A stretch of DNA of 64,000 nt from Acidobacteriota bacterium (lineage in GTDB: Bacteria; Acidobacteriota; Terriglobia; Terriglobales; Acidobacteriaceae): contig JAGWRX010000024.1 of the NCBI GenBank assembly GCA_028876395.1, forward strand, positions 1 to 64,000, in the 5' to 3' direction. The position numbers were made by a program, and so were the translations under genes. How positions within the stretch are numbered: position 1 is the first letter of the stretch; every line of letters begins with the position of its first letter. The notes beneath the pieces were generated by a model. It ran no database searches and had not been told where the DNA came from. It was given only the letters and a program-made list of their open reading frames with translations. Shown one piece after another: positions 28,133 to 38,156 of the stretch.

Positions 28133-29008
28133 CTAACTCTGGCGAGCGCGCAGCGGCTCGATGACGGCGGACATATCCTTGTCGGCATAGCCGGCGGCGG
28201 CTGCTTCCACAAAGCGTTCTTCCGCAGACTTCGCCGTGCGCAGCTCAACGCCCAGGGTTGCCGCGTCCGCGCCCGCATAGCTCAGATCTTTCCTCATCAG
28301 TGAGAGCAGAAAGTTCACGTCGTAGGAAGCCGCTGCCATGCGGGCGGAGAGTGCGTTGAGCAGCGGACTGCCCGGCGCGCCGTTGCACAGCACCTTCAAA
28401 GCCTGCTCGCGATCGAGGCCGCTGCGCTCAATCCACGCCATGCCTTCCGCCAGGGACGCAACCTGAACGCCGCAGAGGAAGTTGTTGATCAGCTTCATGC
28501 GTGCCCCGCTGCCCACCGGACCAAGATGCACAATCTCTTTGCTCATGGCAGCAAGCACCGGCCGAGCGCGCTCCAGGACGGCGGCATCGCCGCCAACAAG
28601 AAAGTTGAGCTGGCCTCCTTCCGCCTGTACGCGGCTTCCGGTCACAGGAGCATCGAGCAGGCTGAGGCCGCGCGCTGCCGCGAGGCCCGCAAGCTCGGCA
28701 ATCCACGCGGGAGTCACCGTACTGGACTCGACCAGCACGGCACCCGGCCTCGCGCCAGCGAGAGCGCCTTGCTCTCCAGTCCACGCGCTCCGCGAGGCAT
28801 CGTCATCCGACAGCATGCTGATCACCACGTCCGCATCGCTCGCTGCTTCAGCCGGTGTGCCCGCAATGCGCGCGCCCGCCGCGGCCAGCGGCGCTCCTTT
28901 TGCATGAGTCCGGTTGAAGGCGGCGACAGAGAAGCCCGCTTTGAGCAGGTTTCTGGCCATGCCCATGCCCATGGTGCCCAGTCCAAGGATTGCGACTCGC
29001 TGCGTCAT
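28133..29008 (-). CDS. 3-hydroxyisobutyrate dehydrogenase-family NAD(P)-dependent oxidoreductase
   Basis: VAILGLGTMGMGMARNLLKAGFSVAAFNRT, LLDAPVTGSRVQAEGGQLNFLVGGD, MKLINNFLCGVQVASLAEGM. Confidence 0.92.
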   Translation of the reverse strand: MTQRVAILGLGTMGMGMARNLLKAGFSVAAFNRTHAKGAPLAAAGARIAGTPAEAASDADVVISMLSDDDASRSAWTGEQGALAGARPGAVLVESSTVTPAWIAELAGLAAARGLSLLDAPVTGSRVQAEGGQLNFLVGGDAAVLERARPVLAAMSKEIVHLGPVGSGARMKLINNFLCGVQVASLAEGMAWIERSGLDREQALKVLCNGAPGSPLLNALSARMAAASYDVNFLLSLMRKDLSYAGADAATLGVELRTAKSAEERFVEAAAAGYADKDMSAVIEPLRARQS

Positions 29009-29041
29009 TTTTCTCTCCATTTTGGTCGAAGGGATTGATGT

Positions 29042-30058
29042 TCAAGCGAACGGCTGCACGCGCACCAGCCGGTTCAACTGCTTGTCTTCCATGCGAAGAG
29101 GATTGCGCAGCGGGCGGCCGTATCCCTCGAAGCGCACCTGCATCCAGTCGCCGTCCCTGAGTTCAATTCCCTCCCCGAAGCTGAGGGAGTGGGCTCCGAA
29201 GAAATGTACATGAACACTTCCAGGAACTCGGTGGCCCTCGAATTTGAAGTGATGGTGCTCCAGGTTGGCCAGGCTGTGCGACATGTTTTCTTCGCCCGTC
29301 TCAATCGCTTTTTGCCACAGCGGAACGCCGCCGCGCTCGATGCTCACTTCTCCGATGGCCGAGCGAAACTCCGCGCCGACAACGAGCTCCGGGCCGATGC
29401 TGCATGGGCGCAGCTTGGAGCCGGCGAGGTTCAGATAGTTGCGCCGCTCGAAGCGGTGATCGGAGAACTCGTTCCCCGCGCACATGCCGATGCGGTGCGG
29501 CGTGCCGTCGCCCGCGATGAGATACACGCCGGCGATTTCCGCCTCCTCGCCGCCGTCCTCTGCGTAGGCCGTCACCGTAAGCGGCGCAAAGGGGGCTTGC
29601 AGCATGTCGCCGTGCCCCTTGTAAAACCATTCGGGAGCAACGCCGATCTCGCCTTCCTTGGGCCGTCCGCCGGCGATGCCCCATTCAAACATGCGCATGC
29701 TGTCGGTCATGGGTTTGGCTTCGGCGGTTGCGGTCTGTGTGTGCATGGCCTGCCTGTCCTTCGCGCTGCCCAGATGGGTCAGCCCGGTTCCGGAAACGAG
29801 CACGCGCTCCGGAAAGCCCGGAACATCGATCGGCGGAAGCAGGCGCCACGCGCTCTTCCCTGAGTAAACATCGTCATAGGAGATCTGCTCGCCGGTCGCA
29901 AGGTCTTGAGCGCGCGTGGACAGCGAGGCATTCTCGCGCATGCAGGCCGAGGCCAACTCGTAAACCGACTCGACGCCTGCGAGGCAGGCAAGATGCGGCT
30001 CCGCCACAAGGGCGACTCGCCGCTGGGAGCCGTTGGCAATCTGCACAAGATGGACCAA
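29042..30058 (-). CDS. GguC/AraD1-like (FAH-superfamily) sugar-acid enzyme
   Basis: VHLVQIANGSQRRVALVAEP, VLVSGTGLTHLGSAKDRQAMH, PEWFYKGHGDMLQAPFAPLTV, AEDGGEEAEIAGVYLIAGDGTPHRIGMCAGNEFSDH. Family recognised by eye. Confidence 0.75.
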   Translation of the reverse strand: MVHLVQIANGSQRRVALVAEPHLACLAGVESVYELASACMRENASLSTRAQDLATGEQISYDDVYSGKSAWRLLPPIDVPGFPERVLVSGTGLTHLGSAKDRQAMHTQTATAEAKPMTDSMRMFEWGIAGGRPKEGEIGVAPEWFYKGHGDMLQAPFAPLTVTAYAEDGGEEAEIAGVYLIAGDGTPHRIGMCAGNEFSDHRFERRNYLNLAGSKLRPCSIGPELVVGAEFRSAIGEVSIERGGVPLWQKAIETGEENMSHSLANLEHHHFKFEGHRVPGSVHVHFFGAHSLSFGEGIELRDGDWMQVRFEGYGRPLRNPLRMEDKQLNRLVRVQPFA

Positions 30059-30070
30059 TTTCGAGTTCTC

Positions 30071-31243
30071 CTATTCAATCACTTTGAAGCGCTTCAACGA
30101 TTCTTCATTGACCGTCAGACCGAGTCCGGGCAGCGCATCGTCGAGGTCGATGTAACCGTCTGCTGGCACCGGTTCGCCGTCGAAGATGTACCAGAAAAGT
30201 TCGTTCCCCACTTCTACATCCACCTTGGGAAAGAACTCCGCTATCGGCGAGTTCAGGCTTGCCATCACCACGTGATAGTTATGCATCTGTCCGGCATGCG
30301 GCACGACGGGCACCTGGAACGACTCGGCAAGCGCGGAAATTTTTCGCGCCTGGCTGATGCCGCCCACGCGATTGGTGTCGAATTGAATATAGTCGAGCGC
30401 GTTGTTCTCCAGCAGTTCGCGGAAGCCGAAGATGGTGAACTCGTGCTCGCCGCCCGCGATGGGGACACGGCCGTGGCTCTTCAACTCCTTGTAGCCGCGC
30501 GTATCGTCTGGAATCACCGGCTCTTCAAGCCAGCGGAGATGGAATGGCTCCAGCAGGGGCAGCATACGTTTGGCATAGTCGAGTGTCCACCCCATGTAGG
30601 CGTCGGCCATCAGGTCAATGCCGTCGCCGATCACTTCGCGCACCGTGCGCACCAGTTCGACATTCTTCTGCATTCCCGCGGCGCCGTCGATGGGCCCCCA
30701 GCCGAAACGGAGCTTCATGGCTTTGTAGCCTTCGGCCTTATAGCGCTCGGCCTCAGCGCGCAGCTCAGGGATGGGCATGGCGTACAACCGGCTGGCATAG
30801 ACCGGGATCTTGTCCTTTGTTCGTCCTCCAAGCAGGCGGAATACCGGCTGCTTCGCGCTTTTCCCGATCAGGTCCCACAGGGCGATGTCCACTGCCGAAA
30901 TGGCTGTCATCGCCACCCCCTTACGGCCGAAGGCCATGGTGCGCCGGTACATCTGCTGCCACAGAAATTCAATATCCCACGGGTCGGCGCCGATGAGCAG
31001 CGGCTTCAGGTAGGTATCGATCAGCGTCTTGGTCACGATGGGGGACAGCGCCGCGTTGCCCAGCCCGACCTCGCCGCTGTCGGTAAATATCTCCACCAGC
31101 ACCCAGCCGTGAAAGGCAAAGTTGCCCATGGAGGCCTCGCGGAAGGCAACCAGGTCCATCGGGTTGGTACAGAAATGAGGGGGCAGCGGCACTGTCGTGC
31201 CTTCCCATTGAACAACACGTGTGCGCACTTCAGTGATCTTCAT
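30071..31243 (-). CDS. Mandelate racemase/muconate lactonizing enzyme (enolase superfamily) sugar-acid dehydratase
   Basis: AISAVDIALWDLIGKSAKQPVFRLLGG, AMKLRFGWGPIDGAAGM, LRWLEEPVIPDDTRGYKELKSHGRVPIAGGEHEF, VPHAGQMHNYHVVMASLNSP. Confidence 0.9.
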   Translation of the reverse strand: MKITEVRTRVVQWEGTTVPLPPHFCTNPMDLVAFREASMGNFAFHGWVLVEIFTDSGEVGLGNAALSPIVTKTLIDTYLKPLLIGADPWDIEFLWQQMYRRTMAFGRKGVAMTAISAVDIALWDLIGKSAKQPVFRLLGGRTKDKIPVYASRLYAMPIPELRAEAERYKAEGYKAMKLRFGWGPIDGAAGMQKNVELVRTVREVIGDGIDLMADAYMGWTLDYAKRMLPLLEPFHLRWLEEPVIPDDTRGYKELKSHGRVPIAGGEHEFTIFGFRELLENNALDYIQFDTNRVGGISQARKISALAESFQVPVVPHAGQMHNYHVVMASLNSPIAEFFPKVDVEVGNELFWYIFDGEPVPADGYIDLDDALPGLGLTVNEESLKRFKVIE

Positions 31244-32529
31244 GCGTGACTCTCAATCTCCCGGAGGTCTTTCGATTGCAGTGGTTGAATCCTGCCCATG
31301 AGCAGGACGAGGGCAAGGAAGCCGATAAGGTGAAATGTCCCGATGGCGATGAAGAGCACGCCGTAGCTGAAGCCGTGCCCCAGAAGCGCTCCGGCAATCA
31401 GGCCGAAGATGGCTCCGCCAATGGAGCCGCCAAAGCCGACCAGTCCGGAAACCGTGCCGACCGCCGACAGCGGAAAGACGTCCGCGGGTATGGTCATGAT
31501 GAGCCCCGACCATGACTGCTGCGCAAAGAATGCAATGCTGAACAGCGCCAGCGCATAGGATACCGGCACCAGAGGGACCAGCATCACGGCGGGCATCATG
31601 GCTGCGCTGACGCCCAGCACCAGCTTGCGCGAGAAGTCGAGCGAGCGCCCGCTGCGCAGCAGGCGGCTGGATGACCATCCGCCAAGAAAGCTGCCGACGC
31701 CGGACGCGGCATAGGGTATCCATGCGTAGAGACCGACGTGCTTGACGTCGAAGCCGCGAGCATCATAAAGATACTTGGGCAGCCAGAACAGCATGAAATA
31801 CCATGCCGAGTCGCTCATGAATTTTGCAAACACAAGGGCCTGCACGCTGCGCAATCCTACGATCTCGCGAAACGACAGACGCTGCGCCAGCAGGCGCGCG
31901 TCGAGCGTATTGGACGAGAGAACAGGCATGCTTCCGCTATAAGAAAAAAACCACCACAGCACCCAAAGCAGCCCGATGGCGCCGGCTGAAAAGAAGACCG
32001 CGCGCCATCCGCTATAAATCAGCACCACGCCGATAAGCGGCGGAGCCAGCAGGGAACCGGCCGCTGTTCCCGCGTTGATGAATCCCATGGCGGTCGCGCG
32101 CTCCTGCGCCGGCAGCCACTCCGACACCACACGCGCGGCGGCGGGAAATGCGCCGCCCTCGCCCATGCCAAGCAGGAAACGCATCACCAGCAGCCATGCA
32201 AAATTGAATGCGAAGCCGTGCATCATGCATGCGACGGACCACCAGAGCATGATGAGCAGAAAGCCGCGGCGCGTACCCAGCTTGTCCAGCATGCGGCCGC
32301 CGATTGCATAGAGGGCCGCGTAAGAAAGGAGAAAGGCCGTCTGAAGGTAGGAGAACTGCTCATTCGAGATGGGGATGGCGCGCTGGATTGCGGCAATGGC
32401 GACAGAAAGCGTTTGCCGGTCGAAGTAGCTGATGGCAATGGCGGCTGTAACGAGCGCAACGAAGCGCCAGCGAAGCGGGTGGCCGCCGCACGGTGCTTCC
32501 ATCGGGTCAGTGCCGGCCATCGCATCCAT
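31240..32529 (-). CDS. MFS transporter (sugar-acid/anion:cation symporter type)
   Basis: AISYFDRQTLSVAIAAIQRAIPISNEQFSYLQTAFLLSYAALYAIGGRMLDKLGTRRGFLL; polytopic. ATGA overlap with the downstream dehydratase. Confidence 0.88.
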   Translation of the reverse strand: MDAMAGTDPMEAPCGGHPLRWRFVALVTAAIAISYFDRQTLSVAIAAIQRAIPISNEQFSYLQTAFLLSYAALYAIGGRMLDKLGTRRGFLLIMLWWSVACMMHGFAFNFAWLLVMRFLLGMGEGGAFPAAARVVSEWLPAQERATAMGFINAGTAAGSLLAPPLIGVVLIYSGWRAVFFSAGAIGLLWVLWWFFSYSGSMPVLSSNTLDARLLAQRLSFREIVGLRSVQALVFAKFMSDSAWYFMLFWLPKYLYDARGFDVKHVGLYAWIPYAASGVGSFLGGWSSSRLLRSGRSLDFSRKLVLGVSAAMMPAVMLVPLVPVSYALALFSIAFFAQQSWSGLIMTIPADVFPLSAVGTVSGLVGFGGSIGGAIFGLIAGALLGHGFSYGVLFIAIGTFHLIGFLALVLLMGRIQPLQSKDLREIESHA

Positions 32530-32729
32530 CGCGGTCGCTCCCTGCCACTCTATTTGCAACCGCGCTATGGACTGTCGCGGCATCGCCAAGCCGACCGCCA
32601 ACATGCCCGCGCCCACGGCATACAAACATTCTGCGCAGAATCATTGTGAATCGGGCTGTCCACATTCGTCCAGCGTGACCGGCAAATCTGAGGAATCCGC
32701 TCTCAGGCTCCGTCAGCAATTCCGTCTCG

Positions 32730-34538
32730 TCACTTCTTTTTTTGTTGCGCGATCCATGCGTCAATCCGCGCGTCGAGCATGTCCAGCGGAAGGGGGCCTT
32801 CGTCGAGAACGGCGTCGTGAAAGGCGCGCAGGTCAAAACGGTTCCCGAGCGCCTGCCGTGCCCGCTCGCGTAATTCGAGAATCTTCATCTGTCCGAGCTT
32901 GTAGGCCAGCGCCTGGCCGGGCCATGCAATGTAGCGGTCCACCTCCGTCTCGATGTTCTTGTCGTCCATTGCGGTGTGCTGGTGGAAGAAGTCAATCATC
33001 TGCTGGCGCGACCAGTGTTTTTCGTGCACTCCGGTATCGACCACGAGGCGGACCGAGCGCCACATCTCGTTCTCCAGCCGCCCGTATTCGCTGTATGGAT
33101 CCTGATAGAAGCCGGCCTCCTTGCCGAGCCGCTCCGCATAAAAGGCCCACCCTTCTGAGTAGGCGTTGTATTCCGAGAAACGGCGGAAAGCGGGAAGAGC
33201 AGGCAGCTCCTGCGCGATGGAGAACTGCATGTGATGGCCGGGGATGCCTTCGTGGTAGGCGATGGCCTCCACGTTGAGCAGCAGGCGATGGGTCGGGTCG
33301 TACTCGTTGACGTTGATGCGTCCGGGACGGCTGCCGTCACCTGCGCCCGGCGAGTAGTCCGCCGGCACGGCGTCCGGAGCGCGGTAGGCCTCCATGGGCA
33401 CAACCTCCAGGCGCGTCTTCGGCAAATGGCCGAAGAGCTGCGGCAGCTTCGCGTACATCTGATCGGTGTAGTGCTGGTAGAGATCGAATACCTGCTGGCT
33501 CGATTTGCCGTAGAGATCCTGATCGTTGCGGATGTGCTCGTTGAAACTCTTCAGGTCGTGGTATCCCAGAGACTCGGCGAGCTTGAGCATCTGGGCGTCA
33601 ATCTCAGCTACCTGCTTCAGGCCCATCGTGTGGATCTGGTCGGGGGTCAGGTCAGTGGTGGTCATGTGGCGAACAGCGAAGCGATACTGGCCTGCACCAT
33701 TCTGCAGGGCCCACACACCATACTCGGTTCGCCCGTGCGGGGCATAATCGTTGCGAACGAATGCGGCGAATTTCGCATAGGCTGGTTCCACCTCGTACTG
33801 CACAGCGGCCTCGATGGCATGGGTCAGCCGCTGCCGGTCCGGCGCGGAGATCGTGGCGGGGAATTTTTTGAGCGGCGCGGTAAAGGGGCTCGCTGCCAGC
33901 GGTTTCGTGGCGATGTCCTCAGCCTGCGAAGCGACCTTTTCGAGCAGGTACTTCGGCGGCATGAGGCGGTCGCGCAGGCCGAGGCGCATGTTCGCGGTGA
34001 CTTGATCGAGGGCGTGCGGGATGGCGTGCAGGCGGGCGAGGTAATTCTCGTAGTCCTTTACGGTGCGGAACGGCATCTGCGAGGCCAGCGCGGCCAGTTC
34101 GAGGTGATCGCCGTTCAACTGGTTCACCGGCATCTCCCACGACCGGAATTGCGCGCTCTGCACGCGGTCGTGCAGCTGGCGGAGCATCAGCGTTTTGTTC
34201 AACGCTTCGTGTTCCGGAAAGCCCTGAGTGTCGATCGATGTGAAAATGCGAATTTCTTCGCGGGCATGCTGAGTGTCCTGCTCCCGCGCGGCAGCGGAGC
34301 GGTCGTCCAGGCGGTCGTTATAGCGCGGATCGCCGATTGCAGTGGCCAACTCAGGATAGGTTTTCAGCCGGTATTGCCACTCCTGCTCGATGGCTTCGCG
34401 CAGCTGTGCCCGGCGCGCGGCAAGCGACGCGGTCGCCGCGGAATGCGGTGGAGCGGGTGCGGCCTGCTGTGCTGGAGAGATTGGCACCAGGGCAAGCGTA
34501 AGCATCCATACCGGGAGCACTCGATGATCGCTGAACAT
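32730..34538 (-). CDS. DUF885-family predicted metallopeptidase, secreted
   Basis: NVEAIAYHEGIPGHHMQFSIAQELP, GWAFYAERLGKEAG, YIAWPGQALAYKLGQMKILELRERAR; N-terminal signal peptide (MFSDHRVLPVWMLTLALVPISPAQQ). Confidence 0.88.
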   Translation of the reverse strand: MFSDHRVLPVWMLTLALVPISPAQQAAPAPPHSAATASLAARRAQLREAIEQEWQYRLKTYPELATAIGDPRYNDRLDDRSAAAREQDTQHAREEIRIFTSIDTQGFPEHEALNKTLMLRQLHDRVQSAQFRSWEMPVNQLNGDHLELAALASQMPFRTVKDYENYLARLHAIPHALDQVTANMRLGLRDRLMPPKYLLEKVASQAEDIATKPLAASPFTAPLKKFPATISAPDRQRLTHAIEAAVQYEVEPAYAKFAAFVRNDYAPHGRTEYGVWALQNGAGQYRFAVRHMTTTDLTPDQIHTMGLKQVAEIDAQMLKLAESLGYHDLKSFNEHIRNDQDLYGKSSQQVFDLYQHYTDQMYAKLPQLFGHLPKTRLEVVPMEAYRAPDAVPADYSPGAGDGSRPGRINVNEYDPTHRLLLNVEAIAYHEGIPGHHMQFSIAQELPALPAFRRFSEYNAYSEGWAFYAERLGKEAGFYQDPYSEYGRLENEMWRSVRLVVDTGVHEKHWSRQQMIDFFHQHTAMDDKNIETEVDRYIAWPGQALAYKLGQMKILELRERARQALGNRFDLRAFHDAVLDEGPLPLDMLDARIDAWIAQQKKK

Positions 34539-34542
34539 GCAC

Positions 34543-35469
34543 TTAACCTCCGTGCCCAATCGATAACACCGTGCTTTGCGCCGCGGGCCGATTACGCAAC
34601 GCTTCAAGAACGATGGCGCGCGTCTCTTCCAGCTCCGCGCCGGCGACCGGGAGCCGAGGCGGACGCACACGCGCATTGCCCGTGCCGGTTTCCTGCTGCA
34701 CCTGGTGGATGAGCTGAACGAACTTTGGCACCGTATCCATGCGCAGCAGCGGCAAGAACCAGCGATACAGCGCAAAGGCTTCTTCCTGCTTTCCCGCGGC
34801 GGCATGGTTGAACAGCGCGACAGACTCCGCAGGGAATGCGTTCACCAGGCCGGCCACCCAACCCACGGCACCCGCGGCAATGCCTTCAACGATGGCGTCA
34901 TCGACGCCGACAAAGACCTGAAGACGATCCGCCAGCAACGCGCGAATAGCCGTCACCCGGCGCACGTCGGTGCTGGACTCCTTGACCGCCGCGAAATTTT
35001 CGTGCTCGTGGGCAAGCTCTGCGATTTGCTCAGGCCGAAAATCCGTTCCATAGGCAACGGGATTGTTGTAGAGCATGCAGGAGAGTGGAGTGGCGCGCAA
35101 CACGGCCGCCACGTGCGCCTTCATCTCGCGCCAGTCGCCGCAATAGACATAAGGAGGCAGCACCATGAGGCCGGAGCATCCCGCCTGCTCCGCCGCCCTG
35201 GCCAGCGCGACAGCCTCTTCGGTCGAGAGCGCGGAGATGGCGGCGACCACGGGAGCGCGGCCTCCGACGGACGCTGTCATGTTCCGCAAAATTGCTTCCT
35301 TCTCCGCGAAGGAGAGCGTTGCGGCCTGACCCAGAGAGCCAAGCGAAACAATGCCGGTGCAGCCGTTATCGAGCAGCCAACGGGCGTGCGCGGTCATGAA
35401 CGCAGCATCCACCTGCAGGCTCTCGTCTAAACACGTTGTCATCGCAGGCATCACGCCATACCACTTCAT
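34543..35469 (-). CDS. Dihydrodipicolinate synthase family protein (candidate 1-pyrroline-4-hydroxy-2-carboxylate deaminase)
   Basis: GIVSLGSLGQAATLSFAEKEAILRNMTASVGGRAPVVAAIS, PLSCMLYNNPVAYGTDF, FAAVKESSTDVRR (Schiff-base Lys); context with epimerase and dehydrogenase. Confidence 0.88.
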   Translation of the reverse strand: MKWYGVMPAMTTCLDESLQVDAAFMTAHARWLLDNGCTGIVSLGSLGQAATLSFAEKEAILRNMTASVGGRAPVVAAISALSTEEAVALARAAEQAGCSGLMVLPPYVYCGDWREMKAHVAAVLRATPLSCMLYNNPVAYGTDFRPEQIAELAHEHENFAAVKESSTDVRRVTAIRALLADRLQVFVGVDDAIVEGIAAGAVGWVAGLVNAFPAESVALFNHAAAGKQEEAFALYRWFLPLLRMDTVPKFVQLIHQVQQETGTGNARVRPPRLPVAGAELEETRAIVLEALRNRPAAQSTVLSIGHGG

Positions 35470-36788
35470 AGAATCTCCTTTTGACTGCCAGTCGATGCAC
35501 CTGCTGAAGGCAGGCCGTCACTCTGGCAAGTTTCTTTGGCGGAAGCACCGAGGCTGGAAACCAGCGCGGGAAAGACCGGGGGACGAATGGAAGATTGGAC
35601 CGAAGCCGCGCTCCAGCCGAAGAGAAATTCCGCTGCTGTTCCGCAGATGCGTCCCTGGCAGGGGCCCATGCCGCAGCGGGTGTGCAACTTGGCATCGCGC
35701 CAGTTGGCGTGCTCGCGCAAGGCGGCAAATGGAACATCCTCGCAGCGGCAGACGATGGTTGTGTCCGACGCGAGCTTCCCGAGTTGCGGGTCAAGCACGG
35801 AAGCAGTTCGCAGCGCATGAACAAACCCCTGCCGCTTTCGACGGCGGGCCAGCTTTTCCGCTTCCGCCGTTCTGCCCGCGGCTGCGAGCCCGGCAACCTG
35901 CCCCTCCAGCAGCGCCAGTTCCACGCCGCCGATGCCGGTGGGTTCTCCCGCGCAGAACACATCGGCAACCGAAGTTCGCTGCAGGTCGTCTGCAACGACG
36001 AAACCATTCTCGATGCGGCAGCCGAGCAGCGCGGGCAATTCCAGGTTGGGCACCAGGTGAAATCCGCACGCCAGGTAGTCGCAGCCAACGTCCCAGTGCT
36101 TCCTGTTTCGCTGGAGCGTCACGGATTCAAGCTTCTCACGGCCGTTCACGGCGATCGGCCAGCAGCCGGTGAAGAAGCGAGCGCCGCGCGCCGCCACGCC
36201 ATACGCGATTCCTTGCAGCAGCTTCGCAGGCTCGCCGAGCAGGGCCGCAGTCAAGGGCACAATGCGGCGCAGCGGAGCCTGCTCGCACACGGCGACGACC
36301 TTCGCGCCACGGCGCGCCAGATGCGCCGCCACCGCCAGCAGCAGCGGACCTGTTCCGGCCACCACCACGCGCTTGCCGGCGATGGGCAGCCCGCCCCGCA
36401 CCATCGCATCCAGGCCGCCCGCACCCATCACATTGGGCAGCGTCCATCCCGGAAACGGCAGGAAGCGCTCGCGCGCGCCGGTCGCCAGAATGAGTTGTTC
36501 GTAACACAAGTCGCGACAATCGCTATTCCGCTCTGCGCGCAGCGTGCCGCGTTGAGGGGAATCGAAAATGCGCCAGCCTTGAAGCCGTACCAATGGAGCG
36601 GCATTGAGCCTTGCGAGCCACCTGCGGGCTGCAGCAGGCTGGAAAGTCCCGCTTCGCCAGATCTGGCCGCCTGGCGCTGGATTATCATCCGCCAGTCCGA
36701 CGCGCTTGCCCGCTGCCGCTGCACTCACCGCCGCGGCAATGCCTGCCGGTCCCGCGCCCACCACCAGGATGTCGAAGTGTTCGCTCAT
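35466..36788 (-). CDS. FAD/NAD(P)-binding oxidoreductase with BFD-like [2Fe-2S] domain (HcnB/hydroxyproline dehydrogenase subunit type)
   Basis: FDILVVGAGPAGIAAAVSAAAAGKRVGLADDNPAPGGQIWR, ATGARERFLPFPGWTLPNVMGAGG, CRCEDVPFAALREHANWRDAKLHTRCGMGPCQGRIC. Confidence 0.88.
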   Translation of the reverse strand: MSEHFDILVVGAGPAGIAAAVSAAAAGKRVGLADDNPAPGGQIWRSGTFQPAAARRWLARLNAAPLVRLQGWRIFDSPQRGTLRAERNSDCRDLCYEQLILATGARERFLPFPGWTLPNVMGAGGLDAMVRGGLPIAGKRVVVAGTGPLLLAVAAHLARRGAKVVAVCEQAPLRRIVPLTAALLGEPAKLLQGIAYGVAARGARFFTGCWPIAVNGREKLESVTLQRNRKHWDVGCDYLACGFHLVPNLELPALLGCRIENGFVVADDLQRTSVADVFCAGEPTGIGGVELALLEGQVAGLAAAGRTAEAEKLARRRKRQGFVHALRTASVLDPQLGKLASDTTIVCRCEDVPFAALREHANWRDAKLHTRCGMGPCQGRICGTAAEFLFGWSAASVQSSIRPPVFPALVSSLGASAKETCQSDGLPSAGASTGSQKEIL

Positions 36789-37036
36789 GAGGTGCGCACG
36801 TCCATTCCTTCAGCGCAGAGAATCTGGCAGCTCCGCTGATGCGGCGTTCCGTCGACCGTCGCCCGGCATTCGAAGCAGATGCCCATCCCGCACAAGGGTC
36901 CGCGCGGTTCGCCGCTCACCGATCTTCGCGCAGGCGCTCCGGCCATCATGATTGCCGCCGCCACCGTGGTACCCGGGGCGACTGTCAGGGGGACACCGTT
37001 CACACGCAGCGCGAGAGAACGCACCGGATCAGGCAT
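36785..37036 (-). CDS. (2Fe-2S)-binding subunit (HcnA-like)
   Basis: VNGVPLTVAPGTTVAAAIMMAG...GPLCGMGICFECRATVDGTPHQRSC; start at ATG 37036 inside the upstream gene's 3' end. Confidence 0.87.
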   Translation of the reverse strand: MPDPVRSLALRVNGVPLTVAPGTTVAAAIMMAGAPARRSVSGEPRGPLCGMGICFECRATVDGTPHQRSCQILCAEGMDVRTS

Positions 37037-38156
37037 GAGCCTCACTCCTTGCAAACCGTGACGGGAGATACGGCTCAATAGGAATCTTCGTCTGCTCACC
37101 CAGTAGATGGTCCACCAGTATCCGTGCGGTTCCGAGCGATGTGGTGATGCCCAGCCCCTCGTGTCCCGTTGCCAGAAACAGCGAATCATCCTCCGGCCAG
37201 GGACCGATCAGCGGCAGTTTATCCGGCGTCGCCGCTCGGAACCCGGTCCAGGCGCGAATCGCGGAGAGCGCGCCGATTTCCGGCAGATACCACTGTGCCC
37301 GCTCGATCATGGACGACAGAATCTGCGCGTCCACCGCGGGACCCTCAGTGTTGTACTGGCGCGAGGAGCCGATAAGCACCTGGCCCGTCCTGCGCGGCTG
37401 CACGTTGAATGCAACCGAGTCGGCGGTGAGCGAATGTGCGCTCTTCAGGTATCCGAGTTCCACCAGTTGATGCCGCACAAATCCAGGGTAGCGATCCGTA
37501 ATCACCAGATGGCCCTTGCGCTTCCGGATGGGCAGACCCGGAAGAAGCTCTGCGGCATCCGCACCGCACGCATGCACAATGCGCGCTGCTTGCAACTCGC
37601 TTCCATCGTCGAGCCGCGCCTTTCCCGCCTGCGCCGATAGCACCGTGCGCGGAGCGTAAAGCCGCGCGCCCAGGCGCAGCGCTTCGCGCAGCAGATATCC
37701 AGCCGCGCACGGCGGATAGAGTACGGCGTCCGAGGGCACCAGCAACGCGCCTGCCAGCGGCTTGCGCAAGTGTGGCTCGGCATCCGCCAGCATTTGGCTG
37801 TCCAGTATGGCAGTGGCAATACCGGCAGTGGCGTAGAGCGCGCTCTTGCGATGGACCTCCTGCATTTCCTCTTCGTCGCTGGCAACCCATAGCGTTCCGC
37901 AAGGCTCGTATTCCACGTCGCGCGGAAGGCGGTCGGAGAGCTCCTGCCACAGCGTCTGCGAATAATGGGTGAGAGCCATTTGCGCGGGCGAGTCGTCCAT
38001 CACCACGATGTGTCCCATCCCCGCCGCCGTGGCTCCGCCGCCGATGCCTCTGCCTTCGACGATCGCTGTGCGCAGCCCGCGGCTTGCACACTCCAGCGCG
38101 CAGGCCGCGCCAACAATGCCCGCGCCGACAACGACCACATCCCAGCGATCGCTCAT
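37029..38156 (-). CDS. FAD-dependent amino-acid oxidoreductase (DadA/HcnC-like)
   Basis: [97 protein letters not shown]. Confidence 0.9.
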   Translation of the reverse strand: MSDRWDVVVVGAGIVGAACALECASRGLRTAIVEGRGIGGGATAAGMGHIVVMDDSPAQMALTHYSQTLWQELSDRLPRDVEYEPCGTLWVASDEEEMQEVHRKSALYATAGIATAILDSQMLADAEPHLRKPLAGALLVPSDAVLYPPCAAGYLLREALRLGARLYAPRTVLSAQAGKARLDDGSELQAARIVHACGADAAELLPGLPIRKRKGHLVITDRYPGFVRHQLVELGYLKSAHSLTADSVAFNVQPRRTGQVLIGSSRQYNTEGPAVDAQILSSMIERAQWYLPEIGALSAIRAWTGFRAATPDKLPLIGPWPEDDSLFLATGHEGLGITTSLGTARILVDHLLGEQTKIPIEPYLPSRFARSEAHA

